Source: an uncultured Flavobacteriales bacterium (lineage in GTDB: Bacteria; Bacteroidota; Bacteroidia; Flavobacteriales_D; Sanyastnellaceae). Taken from it: a DNA stretch of 64,000 nt. Every line of letters begins with the position of its first letter. Position 1 is the first letter of the stretch. The position numbers and the translations under genes are program-made. This document shows, in pieces, positions 34,346 through 43,233 of this stretch. The stretch covers positions 1 to 64,000 of the forward strand of contig CAJXHE010000001.1 of the NCBI GenBank assembly GCA_913051865.1, read 5' to 3'. The notes under the pieces were generated by a model, which saw only the letters and a list, made by a program, of their open reading frames with translations, had not been told where the DNA came from and made no database searches.

Positions 34346-35542
34346 TTATGAAAGTTTTCTGACGGCGGCATCAATCCTGCGCACAGCCTCCGCGAGAACA
34401 TCATCTGCTGCAGCATAACTGATTCGAATGCATTCGGGCGTCCCGAAAGCAGCGCCACTTACTGTAGCGACATGTGCTTCTTCAATGAGGAACATGGCAA
34501 CATCTTCTGAGTTTTTGAGTGTTTTGCCGCCATAGCTTAGGCCGAAAAGATCGCTGATGTCCGGAAACAAATAAAACGCGCCCATGGGGAGGTTGAGTTT
34601 GACTCCCGGAACCTTGCTTAAATCGGCATGCATTGCATTTCTTCTTCGGAGAAACGCATCGAGCATAGAATCTGCAATGGAGGGGTCTTGATCAACCGCT
34701 TCCGCTGCAGCTGCTTGAGTGATGCTACAAGGCGCAGACGTAAATTGCCCTTGGATCTTTGTACACGCCGCAGCGATCCATTTGGGTGCGCCCATATATC
34801 CAAGTCGCCAGCCGGTCATCGCAAACCCTTTTGAAACACCATTGACAGTGATGACTCTCTCAATCATGCCAGGCTCAGCAGCCAAGCTCGCATGACGTGA
34901 GGTGAAATTGATGAGTTCGTAGATCTCGTCAGAAATCGTAAATACGTTGTCATGCTTGCGAAGCACGTCAGCGATTGCGGCAGTTTCTTCTTGGCTATAG
35001 ACGGAGCCTGAAGGGTTGCACGGTGAGCTGTAGATAACCAGTCTTGTTTTCTCGTTAATCGCAGCCTCGAGCGCTTCAGGATTGATTTTGTAGTCTTCAT
35101 TAATGGTCGTAGGAATAATCACTGGAATTCCCCCTGCGACTTTGACGATTTCCTCATAACTGACCCAATAGGGTGCAGGAAGAATGACTTCGTCTCCTGG
35201 ATTAACCAAGCTTAAGACAACGTTTGCAAGAGATTGTTTGGCACCTGTACTGACGACGATTTGGTCTGGCGCGTAGTCAAGTCCATTGTCCCTTTTGAAT
35301 TTCTTTGAAATGGCTTCTCTTATTCTAGGTGTTCCAGGAACAGGAGTGTAGTGGGACTCATTTGCATTGATGGCATCAATTCCAGCTTGTTTTAATACCG
35401 CCGGAGTGTCGAAGTCGGGTTCTCCCAAAGAAAGTGAGATGACGTCAACTCCAGACGCTTTGAGTTCACGAGCCATTCTCGCCATGGCAATCGTTGCAGA
35501 CTCAGACAGGCGATTAAGAAGATCAGAAGTGCGGTTTTCCAT
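34346..35542 (-). CDS. Class I aminotransferase (aspartate aminotransferase-like)
   Basis: 398 residues from the ATG at 35542 (MENRTSDLLNRLSESATIAM). The PLP lysine lies in NGVSKGFAMTGWRLGYMG near residue 235. IYSSPCNPSGSVYS carries the conserved Asn, and CIRISYAA carries the substrate-binding Arg. This is the subgroup I gamma type common in Bacteroidota as aspartate or aspartate/prephenate aminotransferase; the exact substrate is not certain. TTTATTTG ends 6 bases upstream of the start. Confidence 0.93.
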   Translation of the reverse strand: MENRTSDLLNRLSESATIAMARMARELKASGVDVISLSLGEPDFDTPAVLKQAGIDAINANESHYTPVPGTPRIREAISKKFKRDNGLDYAPDQIVVSTGAKQSLANVVLSLVNPGDEVILPAPYWVSYEEIVKVAGGIPVIIPTTINEDYKINPEALEAAINEKTRLVIYSSPCNPSGSVYSQEETAAIADVLRKHDNVFTISDEIYELINFTSRHASLAAEPGMIERVITVNGVSKGFAMTGWRLGYMGAPKWIAAACTKIQGQFTSAPCSITQAAAAEAVDQDPSIADSMLDAFLRRRNAMHADLSKVPGVKLNLPMGAFYLFPDISDLFGLSYGGKTLKNSEDVAMFLIEEAHVATVSGAAFGTPECIRISYAAADDVLAEAVRRIDAAVRKLS

Positions 35543-35548
35543 TAGAAG

Positions 35549-35556
35549 CAAATAAA
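35549..35556 (-). promoter_or_regulatory. -7 promoter box of the aminotransferase gene
   Basis: The minus strand reads TTTATTTG (7/8 to TAnnTTTG), 6 bases before the ATG at 35542. Confidence 0.4.
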
Positions 35557-35581
35557 GCGATTTTTCAAGCCGTAAAGGTAG

Positions 35582-37048
35582 TTATTTCCTCGGAAGGAGT
35601 GCGAGTCCAAGCATAGTAATTGCACCATTTACTGGAAGCAATGAAAACCCGAAACTAAAGCCCCAGTATTTTGATAAAAAGTACTCAAGTAAATAGCAGA
35701 CAATAGGCGAAGCAATGGCGACATAGGGAATTAATTTTTCTCTCGGTTTGCTTTTAAATAGGATTCCGAAGAAAAACAAACCAAGAAGGGGACCGTAGGT
35801 GTAATTCGCGGCAGTAAAGAGCGCAGCAACGACGCTTGTGTCATTTACAGCCCTAAATGCCATGATTGCAATAAACAGTACGCCCGCCATTCCTAAATGA
35901 ACTGTCTTTCTGACTTTCTCGGCTTTTTCTTCTTTCATTTTTTGGGTGCCGATGAGATCAACACAGGTAGAAGTAGTGAGTGCCGTTAACGCCGAATCTG
36001 CAGAACTGAAAGCAGATGCAAGAAGTCCGATAAGGAAAACGCCGCCTGCCATGGGACCCAATGACCCACCAAGGGCGAGTGTAGGAAAAAGCCTGTCCGT
36101 TGCTTCAGGTATAGAGATACCTTCCGCACTTGCATGCAGATATAAAAGTGCGCCAAGTGACAGAAATAAGATGTTTGCAGCAAAGAGAACCACAGCGAAA
36201 CTGGCCATGTTTAATCTTGCACTTTTGAGATCTTTGCAGGCGAGATTTTTCTGCATCATATCCTGGTCGAGTCCAGTCATTGCAATACACACGAAGGTGC
36301 CAGCAAGGAAGTGTTTCACAAAGTGATTGCCTGCTTTCCAGTCATCAAAGACGAATATCTTTGTCATTCCACTGGACTTCACGAGTTCCGGAATTGCTGT
36401 CACAGATGCACCAAATGCACTAGAAATAGCCAGTACAGTTAGGATGACGGCAGTGAGCATGCATGCAGTTTGGACGGTATCTGTCCAAATCACTGTGGCC
36501 ATTCCTCCCTGCCTTGTGTAAATATATATAATGCCAAGGACCACAGCGACAATTGCAGCAAAGGCCCAACCAGGAACACCCCCTGTGCTGTTTGAAAAAA
36601 GAGGCTCAAGGATGGCAAGTTCCACGACGATTGCAACAAGAAACAGTCTGAAAGATGCCCCGATGACTCTGCTTAAAATAAAGAATGATGCCCCCGTTTT
36701 ATAGGCACCATTGCCGAATCTTTGGTCCAAATAAGTATAAATACTGGTAAGCCCTAACCGGTAGTAAAGAGGAAGAAGTACAGCGATAATAAAGAGATAC
36801 CCCACCATGTATCCAAGGACCATTTGAAGGTAGGTGAAACTTTGTGTATTTACCCAGCCAGGAATAGAAATAAAAGTGACGCCACTCAGTGATGCACCGA
36901 CCATTCCGAAGGCCACAACATACCAAGGCGCCTTTTTTCCAGCCAAGAAAAAGTCAGATGCTTTTTTATCCCGGCCAGTGATGTTCCCTATTAAAAACAA
37001 TACCCCAACGTAGAGGCATGATATGAGAATAAATGTAGTTGCTGACAT
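35582..37048 (-). CDS. Sodium:solute symporter (SSS family)
   Basis: The ATG at 37048 (MSATTFILISCLYVG) gives 488 residues; the track start at 37108 overlaps recR and lies upstream of the promoter. About 13 membrane helices are visible. Family features are FFLAGKKAPWYVVAFGMVGASLSG near residue 30, YRLGLTSIYTYLDQRFGN near 105 and a Ser-rich FSSADSALTALTTS near 335. It couples solute uptake to Na+ entry. The solute is unknown; a sugar, sialic acid or carboxylate is possible. Confidence 0.9.
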   Translation of the reverse strand: MSATTFILISCLYVGVLFLIGNITGRDKKASDFFLAGKKAPWYVVAFGMVGASLSGVTFISIPGWVNTQSFTYLQMVLGYMVGYLFIIAVLLPLYYRLGLTSIYTYLDQRFGNGAYKTGASFFILSRVIGASFRLFLVAIVVELAILEPLFSNSTGGVPGWAFAAIVAVVLGIIYIYTRQGGMATVIWTDTVQTACMLTAVILTVLAISSAFGASVTAIPELVKSSGMTKIFVFDDWKAGNHFVKHFLAGTFVCIAMTGLDQDMMQKNLACKDLKSARLNMASFAVVLFAANILFLSLGALLYLHASAEGISIPEATDRLFPTLALGGSLGPMAGGVFLIGLLASAFSSADSALTALTTSTCVDLIGTQKMKEEKAEKVRKTVHLGMAGVLFIAIMAFRAVNDTSVVAALFTAANYTYGPLLGLFFFGILFKSKPREKLIPYVAIASPIVCYLLEYFLSKYWGFSFGFSLLPVNGAITMLGLALLPRK

Positions 37049-37053
37049 GGTCC

Positions 37054-37061
37054 CAAATTTA
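37054..37061 (-). promoter_or_regulatory. -7 promoter box of the SSS symporter gene
   Basis: The minus strand reads TAAATTTG, a perfect match, 5 bases before the ATG at 37048. It decides that start over 37108. Confidence 0.65.
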
Positions 37062-37087
37062 CATGTTCGAACACTGGGATTGGGTTT

Positions 37088-37095
37088 TATCTTTA
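37088..37095 (+). promoter_or_regulatory. -7 promoter box of recR
   Basis: TATCTTTA (7/8 to TAnnTTTG) ends 4 bases before the GTG at 37100. It is divergent from the symporter promoter, with a TTCG 18 bases upstream as a possible -33 element. Confidence 0.5.
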
Positions 37096-37099
37096 CACC

Positions 37100-37768
37100 G
37101 TGCAACAACTCCCATCTCGGCTCATTGAAGCCGCCGTCGATCAGATTTCTACTCTACCTGGTATAGGTCGTAGAACGGCATTACGACTGGCCTTGAGCCT
37201 GCTAAGCCGGGACAGTGAAAGGGTGCAGTCTTTGGCGGATGCCATCGTCGCAATGAGTGAAGGAGTGAAGCCGTGTGACGTTTGTCATAACTTAACGGAA
37301 CAGGTGAGGTGTTCGATTTGCACTGCGCCCACCAGAAATAAGAATCTGATTTGTGTTGTTGAAGACATTAGAGATTTGCTTGCAATAGAAAATGTAGGCA
37401 CCTTCCGAGGTGTGTACCATGTATTGGGTGGAATCATCAGTCCTATGGATGGTGTGGGTCCATCGGACTTAACGATTGAGCCATTGATTCGTAGACTTGC
37501 CGAAACAAACACGGTTTCCGGGGTCGATGTTTCAGAGGATTCTAATTCAGAAGGTTCACTCTCGGAAAGTGCCACAGAAATTATTTTTGCTTTGCCAGCA
37601 ACAATGGAGGGAGATACGACATCATTCTATTTGTTTAAAAAAATGGTGTCGTTCAACATCAAGATTACGACACTCGCGCGGGGTGTAGCCGTTGGGGAGG
37701 CTTTACAGCACGCTGACGAAGCGACCCTTGCGCGTTCAATGGATAACAGGACTTTATATGAGTGCTAG
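37100..37768 (+). CDS. recR: Recombination mediator protein RecR
   Basis: 222 residues from GTG, about 20 longer than typical RecR. The helix-hairpin-helix is LPGIGRRTALRLALSLL. The zinc finger ligands are C59, C62, C71 and C74. The Toprim domain has CVVEDIRDLLAIE and PATMEGDTTSFYL. An acidic, Ser-rich insert of roughly 15 residues (about 139-157) interrupts the Toprim domain just before the second motif. It helps load RecA at gaps with RecF/RecO. It starts the plus-strand run that continues into the GT2 gene 3 bases later. Confidence 0.95.
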   Translation: MQQLPSRLIEAAVDQISTLPGIGRRTALRLALSLLSRDSERVQSLADAIVAMSEGVKPCDVCHNLTEQVRCSICTAPTRNKNLICVVEDIRDLLAIENVGTFRGVYHVLGGIISPMDGVGPSDLTIEPLIRRLAETNTVSGVDVSEDSNSEGSLSESATEIIFALPATMEGDTTSFYLFKKMVSFNIKITTLARGVAVGEALQHADEATLARSMDNRTLYEC

Positions 37769-37771
37769 AAG

Positions 37772-39664
37772 ATGAAGTTATCGGTCATTATAGTCAGTTA
37801 TAACGTTGAGCATTTCCTTGCGCAATGCCTTATTTCTGTGGAGAGAGCGATTGCAAATTTTTCAGGCCAAACACCTTCGAACCGTTCTCAAATTGATGTT
37901 TTTGTAGTCGACAACATTTCGGTGGACGGAACATGTGAAATGGTGAAGGAGCGTTTTCCATGGGTGACTTTGATTGAGAATTCCGAAAATGTCGGGTTTT
38001 CTAAAGCAAACAATCAAGCGATTCAGATTTCAAATGCCGAGTACGTTCTCCTTTTAAATCCCGATACGGTCATTCAAGAAGATACATTTTCAAAATCTAT
38101 TACTTTTGCCGATGAAAACCCCAAGCTTGGGGGGATGGGCGTGCCTATGTTTGATGGTTCAGGGACCTACCTTCCCGAGAGCAAAAGAGGGATTCCAACC
38201 CCTTGGGCATCTCTTTGTCGGATTTCAGGTTTGTTCCGTTTGGCACCGAAAAGCAAGCATCTGAATAACTATTATGCAGGACATTTAAGTGCAGAAGAGA
38301 ATCAGAGAATTGACGTACTAAGTGGCGCGTTTATGTGGATGCGTAAATCGGCTCTGGATGAAGTAGGTGTCTTAGATGAAGACTTCTTCATGTACGGAGA
38401 AGATATCGATCTCAGCTGGAGAATCGTGAAAGGAGGGTGGGAGAATCACTATTTTACAGGCACAAGAATTATTCATTATAAGGGGGAGAGTACAAAGAAG
38501 GGCTCTCTAAATTATGTGTCGATTTTTTACAAAGCGATGTTGATTTTTGCGGCCAAACATTTTGAAGGTTCTCAAGCAAGATCATTTAATTTTTTAATTC
38601 GTATTGCGATTTATTTCAGGGCATTTATTTCTGTTTTACGCAGAATCGTCACGCGAATGAAATGGCCACTTTTAGAAGGTGTATTTCTTCAAATAGGGCT
38701 TTTTTTACTCCTCAAGTTTTACGCAAATTATTCGGGAATACAATATGACGCCTATGCAACAAATGTTGCGATGTTGATCTATTCTTCGGTATGGGTGTTT
38801 TTTCTTTGGGTTTGCGGAGGATATGACAAACCATGGATTCCAAGAAGGGTGTTGAAGGGCATCGCTGCCGGTTCAATTGTTCTCGTCGCTGGTTACGGAT
38901 TGCTTCCAGAAGATTATCGTTTCTCGCGTGCCATTTTACTTTTGGGTTCGATTTGGTTTTTGGCAGTCGTGATTTTCGGTCGTTTCACTTTTGGCGTTTG
39001 GCGTTTGGGCGCGAAGCCCAAATCAAGACTTATTGTAGCGGGGAAGGAGGAGTCGCGTTCCATCAAGCAGCTTTTGGCGTCAATTGAACTTAGAGAAGGT
39101 ATTTCAGAGGCGACACATGTAATCACTTCTCATGATCTGAGTACAATTGTAGATGTGGTCAGAGTACATTCAATTGGAGAAATCGTGTTTAGTGGAAGAG
39201 ATGTCAGGTCTAAGGACATTATTACGGTACTCGCTACCCTTGTAGACAAGGCAGTCGTGTGCCGAATTGCTTGGACTGATGACGGTTATGTGATGGGGTC
39301 AGGTGGGCCAGGCCCAGACCCAGTGACCGAGTTAGATAGAGCAATATATGGACCGTCAGCCCGCCGTTCAAAACGTATTTTCGACCTATTCTCTTCCCTC
39401 ACCCTGTTGCTTGTTTTTCCATTGCTTTTTATTTTCAGGCGGTCTGAATGGATTGCTTATTCATTCAAGGTATTCCTCGGTAAAGCCACATGGGTAGGCC
39501 TTAAGGGTGTTCACAAACCGTCGCGTCCTAACATTATTAATGCAGTTGAAAACGAAGACGTTAGAGTCAGAGAACGTCTCAACCTTGCGTATGCAAGAAA
39601 ATACAATTGGTTTGAAGACCTCAAGCTTGTCCTGAACGCATTACTTTTACAATCCGTAAACTGA
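37772..39664 (+). CDS. Family 2 glycosyltransferase fused to a membrane phosphoglycosyltransferase-like region
   Basis: 630 residues in two parts. Residues 1-250 are a GT2 rhamnosyltransferase-like domain (LSVIIVSYNVEHFLAQCL, LLLNPDTVIQE, DEDFFMYGEDIDLSWR). From about 270 to 405 come four to five membrane helices, then a Rossmann-like segment (SRLIVAGKEESRSIKQLL) and a membrane segment KRIFDLFSSLTLLLVFPLLF that resembles the start of a WbaP-type sugar-phosphate transferase. The catalytic KFRSM-type motif of those enzymes is not seen; the protein ends in a short FLGKATWVGLKG tail. It is likely to act in polysaccharide or glycolipid assembly at the inner membrane. Confidence 0.8.
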   Translation: MKLSVIIVSYNVEHFLAQCLISVERAIANFSGQTPSNRSQIDVFVVDNISVDGTCEMVKERFPWVTLIENSENVGFSKANNQAIQISNAEYVLLLNPDTVIQEDTFSKSITFADENPKLGGMGVPMFDGSGTYLPESKRGIPTPWASLCRISGLFRLAPKSKHLNNYYAGHLSAEENQRIDVLSGAFMWMRKSALDEVGVLDEDFFMYGEDIDLSWRIVKGGWENHYFTGTRIIHYKGESTKKGSLNYVSIFYKAMLIFAAKHFEGSQARSFNFLIRIAIYFRAFISVLRRIVTRMKWPLLEGVFLQIGLFLLLKFYANYSGIQYDAYATNVAMLIYSSVWVFFLWVCGGYDKPWIPRRVLKGIAAGSIVLVAGYGLLPEDYRFSRAILLLGSIWFLAVVIFGRFTFGVWRLGAKPKSRLIVAGKEESRSIKQLLASIELREGISEATHVITSHDLSTIVDVVRVHSIGEIVFSGRDVRSKDIITVLATLVDKAVVCRIAWTDDGYVMGSGGPGPDPVTELDRAIYGPSARRSKRIFDLFSSLTLLLVFPLLFIFRRSEWIAYSFKVFLGKATWVGLKGVHKPSRPNIINAVENEDVRVRERLNLAYARKYNWFEDLKLVLNALLLQSVN

Positions 39665-39668
39665 TTAC

Positions 39669-41033
39669 ATGGCAATTATTGAAATCCTACTCCCTAAAAT
39701 GGGTGAAAGTGTGGCTGAAGCAACGATCATTAACCTTTTGGTCGATGCGGGAGCTAGCGTTGAGGCAGACGAAGCTGTCGTTGAAATTGCGACAGATAAG
39801 GTGGATAGCGAAATTCCAGCTCCTGAAGATGGCGTGCTGTTGGAGTGGCTTGTCTCAAAAGACGATGTCGTTCAGGTGGGCGATCCCATTGCACGTTTCG
39901 AAATAGGAGGGGATGAAGTTGTTGTGCCTGTAGCTCCAGTTGCAGAAACCATAGACGATGGTGATTCTGTGCCAGCTGATGTTTCTAAATCAGCGGCAGT
40001 TGAACCTTCGGTTTCTGTACATCAAGCTTTAGATCCTGTTTCAGCTCCAGAAAGAACGGGTGCGTCAGGCAGATTTTACTCCCCCTTAGTCAGGAGTATT
40101 GCGAGTGCTGAAGGAGTGAGTATGGAAGAATTGGAACAGATTTCAGGAACGGGGTCTGAAGGTCGGGTCACGAAGAAAGACATGTTGTCTTATCTATCTC
40201 GCCTTAAGAGTCACAGTCCGGCATCTCATATTCCTGTAAAAGAAATGCCCTCTAAGCCGTCACCAGTGATTTCAGCATCCTCAATGGATGTGCATCCTTC
40301 TTTTGCATCCATTTCTGGTGGGTACGAAGTTGTGGAGATGGATCGAATGCGCAAGCTGATTGCCAAACACATGGTTGATTCGGTGCATACATCGCCGCAC
40401 GTGACTTCTTTTGTGGAAGCAGATGTGACGAATTTGGTCTTATGGAGAAACAAGAACAAGAACAAGTTTCTCGAGAAATTCGGAGAGAAACTGACGTTCA
40501 CACCTTTGCTCGCAGAAGCGATTGTCAAAGCGATTGGAGATTTCCCCGGTGTGAATGCGAGTGTGGACGGTGACAATGTGATTATGCATAAAGGCATACA
40601 CTTAGGAATGGCTGCGGCGCTTCCAAGTGGAAATTTAATTGTACCCGTGATTAAGAATGCGGATTCATTCAATTTGCAGGGATTAACTAGAGCGGTGAAT
40701 GACTTGGCCAAACGTGCCCGTGCTGGGCAACTTGGTCCAGATGACATTGCTGGCGGCACTTATACAATGACAAACGTAGGAACGTTTGGAAATGTGATGG
40801 GGACTCCGATTATCAATCAGCCTCAAGTGGGGATTCTCGCACTGGGAGCGATTCGTAAAAAACCAGCTGTAATAGAGACACCGGAAGGAGATATGATTGG
40901 TATTAGACATATGATGTTCCTTTCTCACAGCTATGATCACAGAGTCGTTGACGGTCAGTTGGGAGGTCGTTTTGTCCGTCGCGTCGCTGATTATCTCGAG
41001 AATTTCTCGTCAGATAGACCGATAGAAGGATAG
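39669..41033 (+). CDS. 2-oxo acid dehydrogenase complex E2 subunit (dihydrolipoamide acyltransferase)
   Basis: 454 residues. One N-terminal lipoyl domain carries the lipoylated Lys in VEIATDKVDSEIPAP near residue 45. An Ala/Pro/Val-rich linker leads to an E1/E3-binding domain (YSPLVRSIASAEGVSMEELE, about 137-175). The catalytic core from about 220 ends with HSYDHRVVDGQLGG, which holds the active-site His and Asp. The DKVDSEIPAP loop is typical of branched-chain or pyruvate E2 in Bacteroidota. E1 and E3 genes are not in the window, so the complex cannot be fixed. Confidence 0.92.
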   Translation: MAIIEILLPKMGESVAEATIINLLVDAGASVEADEAVVEIATDKVDSEIPAPEDGVLLEWLVSKDDVVQVGDPIARFEIGGDEVVVPVAPVAETIDDGDSVPADVSKSAAVEPSVSVHQALDPVSAPERTGASGRFYSPLVRSIASAEGVSMEELEQISGTGSEGRVTKKDMLSYLSRLKSHSPASHIPVKEMPSKPSPVISASSMDVHPSFASISGGYEVVEMDRMRKLIAKHMVDSVHTSPHVTSFVEADVTNLVLWRNKNKNKFLEKFGEKLTFTPLLAEAIVKAIGDFPGVNASVDGDNVIMHKGIHLGMAAALPSGNLIVPVIKNADSFNLQGLTRAVNDLAKRARAGQLGPDDIAGGTYTMTNVGTFGNVMGTPIINQPQVGILALGAIRKKPAVIETPEGDMIGIRHMMFLSHSYDHRVVDGQLGGRFVRRVADYLENFSSDRPIEG

Positions 41034-41092
41034 CGCATATTGAATTTTATAATGCGTACACAAAGTCCACTTATTTAAATTAATTAAGTACT

Positions 41093-41100
41093 TAACTTGT
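41093..41100 (+). promoter_or_regulatory. -7 promoter box of the PD40 protein gene
   Basis: TAACTTGT (6/8 to TAnnTTTG) with the recurring 4-base gap to the ATG at 41105. It overlaps the GTG that the ORF track used. Confidence 0.4.
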
Positions 41101-41104
41101 GCGT

Positions 41105-43213
41105 ATGTTGAAACACCCGATTCTATTTGCAATTATTTGTTTCTTTACGGTTGTATCGTCAAATAATATTCTAAGTCAGACCCATTCAAAATCTGCGCGT
41201 CATTCTCTGTCTCAGTCCGACAGATTGGTGTTTGATCAAGCGTCTATGCTTACTGAAGAAGGAATATATCACGAAGCGGCAAGGATATGGAAGGGGCTCG
41301 TGGATGATTATCCAAACTGTGGAAATTACAGGTATCACTATGCTGTTTGTTTGTTAAATTCTGGCGCACCAGTTGAGTCAGTGAACCAAGAATTAACGAC
41401 TGCCATGTCAATGTCGGGTTCTTTAATTTCGGGTTCAGGGAAATTTAATGAAGATATATGTGAAGCGCCTGTTGACGTTTTGGTGTATGCTTCTCAAGTA
41501 AAAATGTTGCTTTTAGAGTTTGATGACGCGCTTCGTTTGTTGTCTCGATTCAATGTCGAAGCAAAAAAATGGAACCCACTTCGACGTAACGCTGATCATC
41601 TTCTTTCGAATATTGACATGGCCCAGAACCTTATTGCGAGTCCGATTGATGTCCAAGTGAGAAATATGGGGCCGCTAATAAACACGGAATTTGACGACAC
41701 CCATCCAGTGATTAGGGCCGATGAAAAGCAACTGTTTTATTCTTCTCAAAGGGCCAGATCAAATGGGTCAAATCACGGATCTTTCGACCCGAACACGAAA
41801 GATCATTATGCTGACATTTACGTGTCTGAACGTGACTCCGCTTGGGGAGAAGCTGAATGGGTAAATATTGGCCTTAAAAAGCACAAGTTTGCCTTGGCAA
41901 TTTCTCCTTTCGGTGAGGATCTTTCGATTGCACATTTGGATGGTTGGGATGAATTGGTTTTCCATTCAAATAAAAGAAAAGGAAAATGGCAAAAAGCTGT
42001 TGCCTCGAGTGTGATTCCCGATGCGCCGTCTGAAGGTGTTATTGTGTTTTCGCCAAACAATTCAATCGCGATCATGAGTATTGCTGACAGAAAGGGGAGA
42101 ACCGGATTTGATCTGTACCAGTATACCAAGCTCTCAGACGGCAGTTGGTCAAACCCTGAGCTCATTCAAGGTCCCATCAATTCTGATAGAAATGAGATGT
42201 CTCCGTTTATCTCAGCTGACGGTACTTTGTTTTTTGCCTCAAATCGTCAAACGAGTATGGGGGGCTATGATTGCTATCGTTCTGTGTTTGAAAATGGAAA
42301 GTGGAGTGATCCGGTGAATCTCGGATTTCCTATTAATACTGTTGATGATGACAGATATTTTGCGATTTCTGCTGAGGGAACACGCGCTTATATTGCCTCT
42401 AGAAGAAACCGTCCCTTAAATGATTATGACATTTTCGAAATCACGTTTACTGAAGCGTCACAAATTGTCAATGGCAATATTATGCTGTTAAATGCGCCGC
42501 TTGAGGTGGATTTTGATCGCATTACGCTGACATCTTTACAGTCTGGAAATACGGATGATGTCATGGTTTCAGAAGACAACGAACAATTTCTTCGCGCGGT
42601 GATATACGGAGGTCAATCCTACATCATTGATTACTTTAAAGACGGTGCTGTAATGATAACCGACACGCTAGAAATTGCGACAGATGCAGGATACCATGTC
42701 TATACTGACCCCATCGATTCATTTGAAGCGGGGATTTCTGGTGATGGTTCATTGCGCGTGGAGAAATATGTTGAACCAGAACCCGAGTTGATTGATGCTT
42801 CAATGTCATTGGAAGATTCGCTTGAACTTTTAAGTTTGTTTGGTCCGTCGCCGGAAGCGGAAAGTTGGATTTCTGTTTTTAAACTTAATTCACTCCAAAT
42901 TCACACGCCCGGTATTGACATTACTTCAATGGCAAATGAGGTTTTAAGAAGAATCAATGAAGAAAGACATCCAGAACTGCTTGTCTCTTCGAGTGCATTT
43001 AGAGATGAAACAACATCCTTTGAAGATGCGAATGCCTTTTCGGGAAAGCGCTCAGCAAATGTTTTTATCAGACTGAAAAAGATTTTGCTAAATATGGGAT
43101 ACACAAATAAGGTGGATTACACGTTCTTGCCTTTTGAAATAAAGGTTGTGACTGACCCAGACGACGACACACCTGATTACGTGAAAATAACAATAACTTC
43201 AAGCCTTCAATAA
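41105..43213 (+). CDS. Secreted TPR-PD40 beta-propeller protein, PorE-like without a clear OmpA domain
   Basis: 702 residues from the ATG at 41105; the GTG at 41099 lies inside the promoter box. After a signal peptide (hydrophobic residues 5-24, ILSQ) come two TPR-like units (IWKGLVDDYPNCGNYRYHYA). PD40 propeller blades follow around residues 190-450 (FDDTHPVIRADEKQLFYSSQ, EMSPFISADGTLFFASNR, YFAISAEGTRAYIASRR). Then come a beta-rich segment and a 120-residue C-terminal region that sits where OmpA would be expected but has no visible OmpA peptidoglycan-binding motif. It is related in architecture to the 60467-62539 protein. Confidence 0.8.
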   Translation: MLKHPILFAIICFFTVVSSNNILSQTHSKSARHSLSQSDRLVFDQASMLTEEGIYHEAARIWKGLVDDYPNCGNYRYHYAVCLLNSGAPVESVNQELTTAMSMSGSLISGSGKFNEDICEAPVDVLVYASQVKMLLLEFDDALRLLSRFNVEAKKWNPLRRNADHLLSNIDMAQNLIASPIDVQVRNMGPLINTEFDDTHPVIRADEKQLFYSSQRARSNGSNHGSFDPNTKDHYADIYVSERDSAWGEAEWVNIGLKKHKFALAISPFGEDLSIAHLDGWDELVFHSNKRKGKWQKAVASSVIPDAPSEGVIVFSPNNSIAIMSIADRKGRTGFDLYQYTKLSDGSWSNPELIQGPINSDRNEMSPFISADGTLFFASNRQTSMGGYDCYRSVFENGKWSDPVNLGFPINTVDDDRYFAISAEGTRAYIASRRNRPLNDYDIFEITFTEASQIVNGNIMLLNAPLEVDFDRITLTSLQSGNTDDVMVSEDNEQFLRAVIYGGQSYIIDYFKDGAVMITDTLEIATDAGYHVYTDPIDSFEAGISGDGSLRVEKYVEPEPELIDASMSLEDSLELLSLFGPSPEAESWISVFKLNSLQIHTPGIDITSMANEVLRRINEERHPELLVSSSAFRDETTSFEDANAFSGKRSANVFIRLKKILLNMGYTNKVDYTFLPFEIKVVTDPDDDTPDYVKITITSSLQ

Positions 43214-43233
43214 GAGGTTTTACGACAATTAAC

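Noticed and set aside
40226-40759. 177-residue minus-strand ORF inside the E2 gene
   Set aside because: Shadow of the E2 catalytic domain; the plus-strand frame carries all the conserved motifs.
41032-41060. Possible hairpin after the E2 gene (GCGCATATT...AATGCGT)
   Set aside because: Short arms with a bulge, AT-rich and no T run; too weak to call a terminator.
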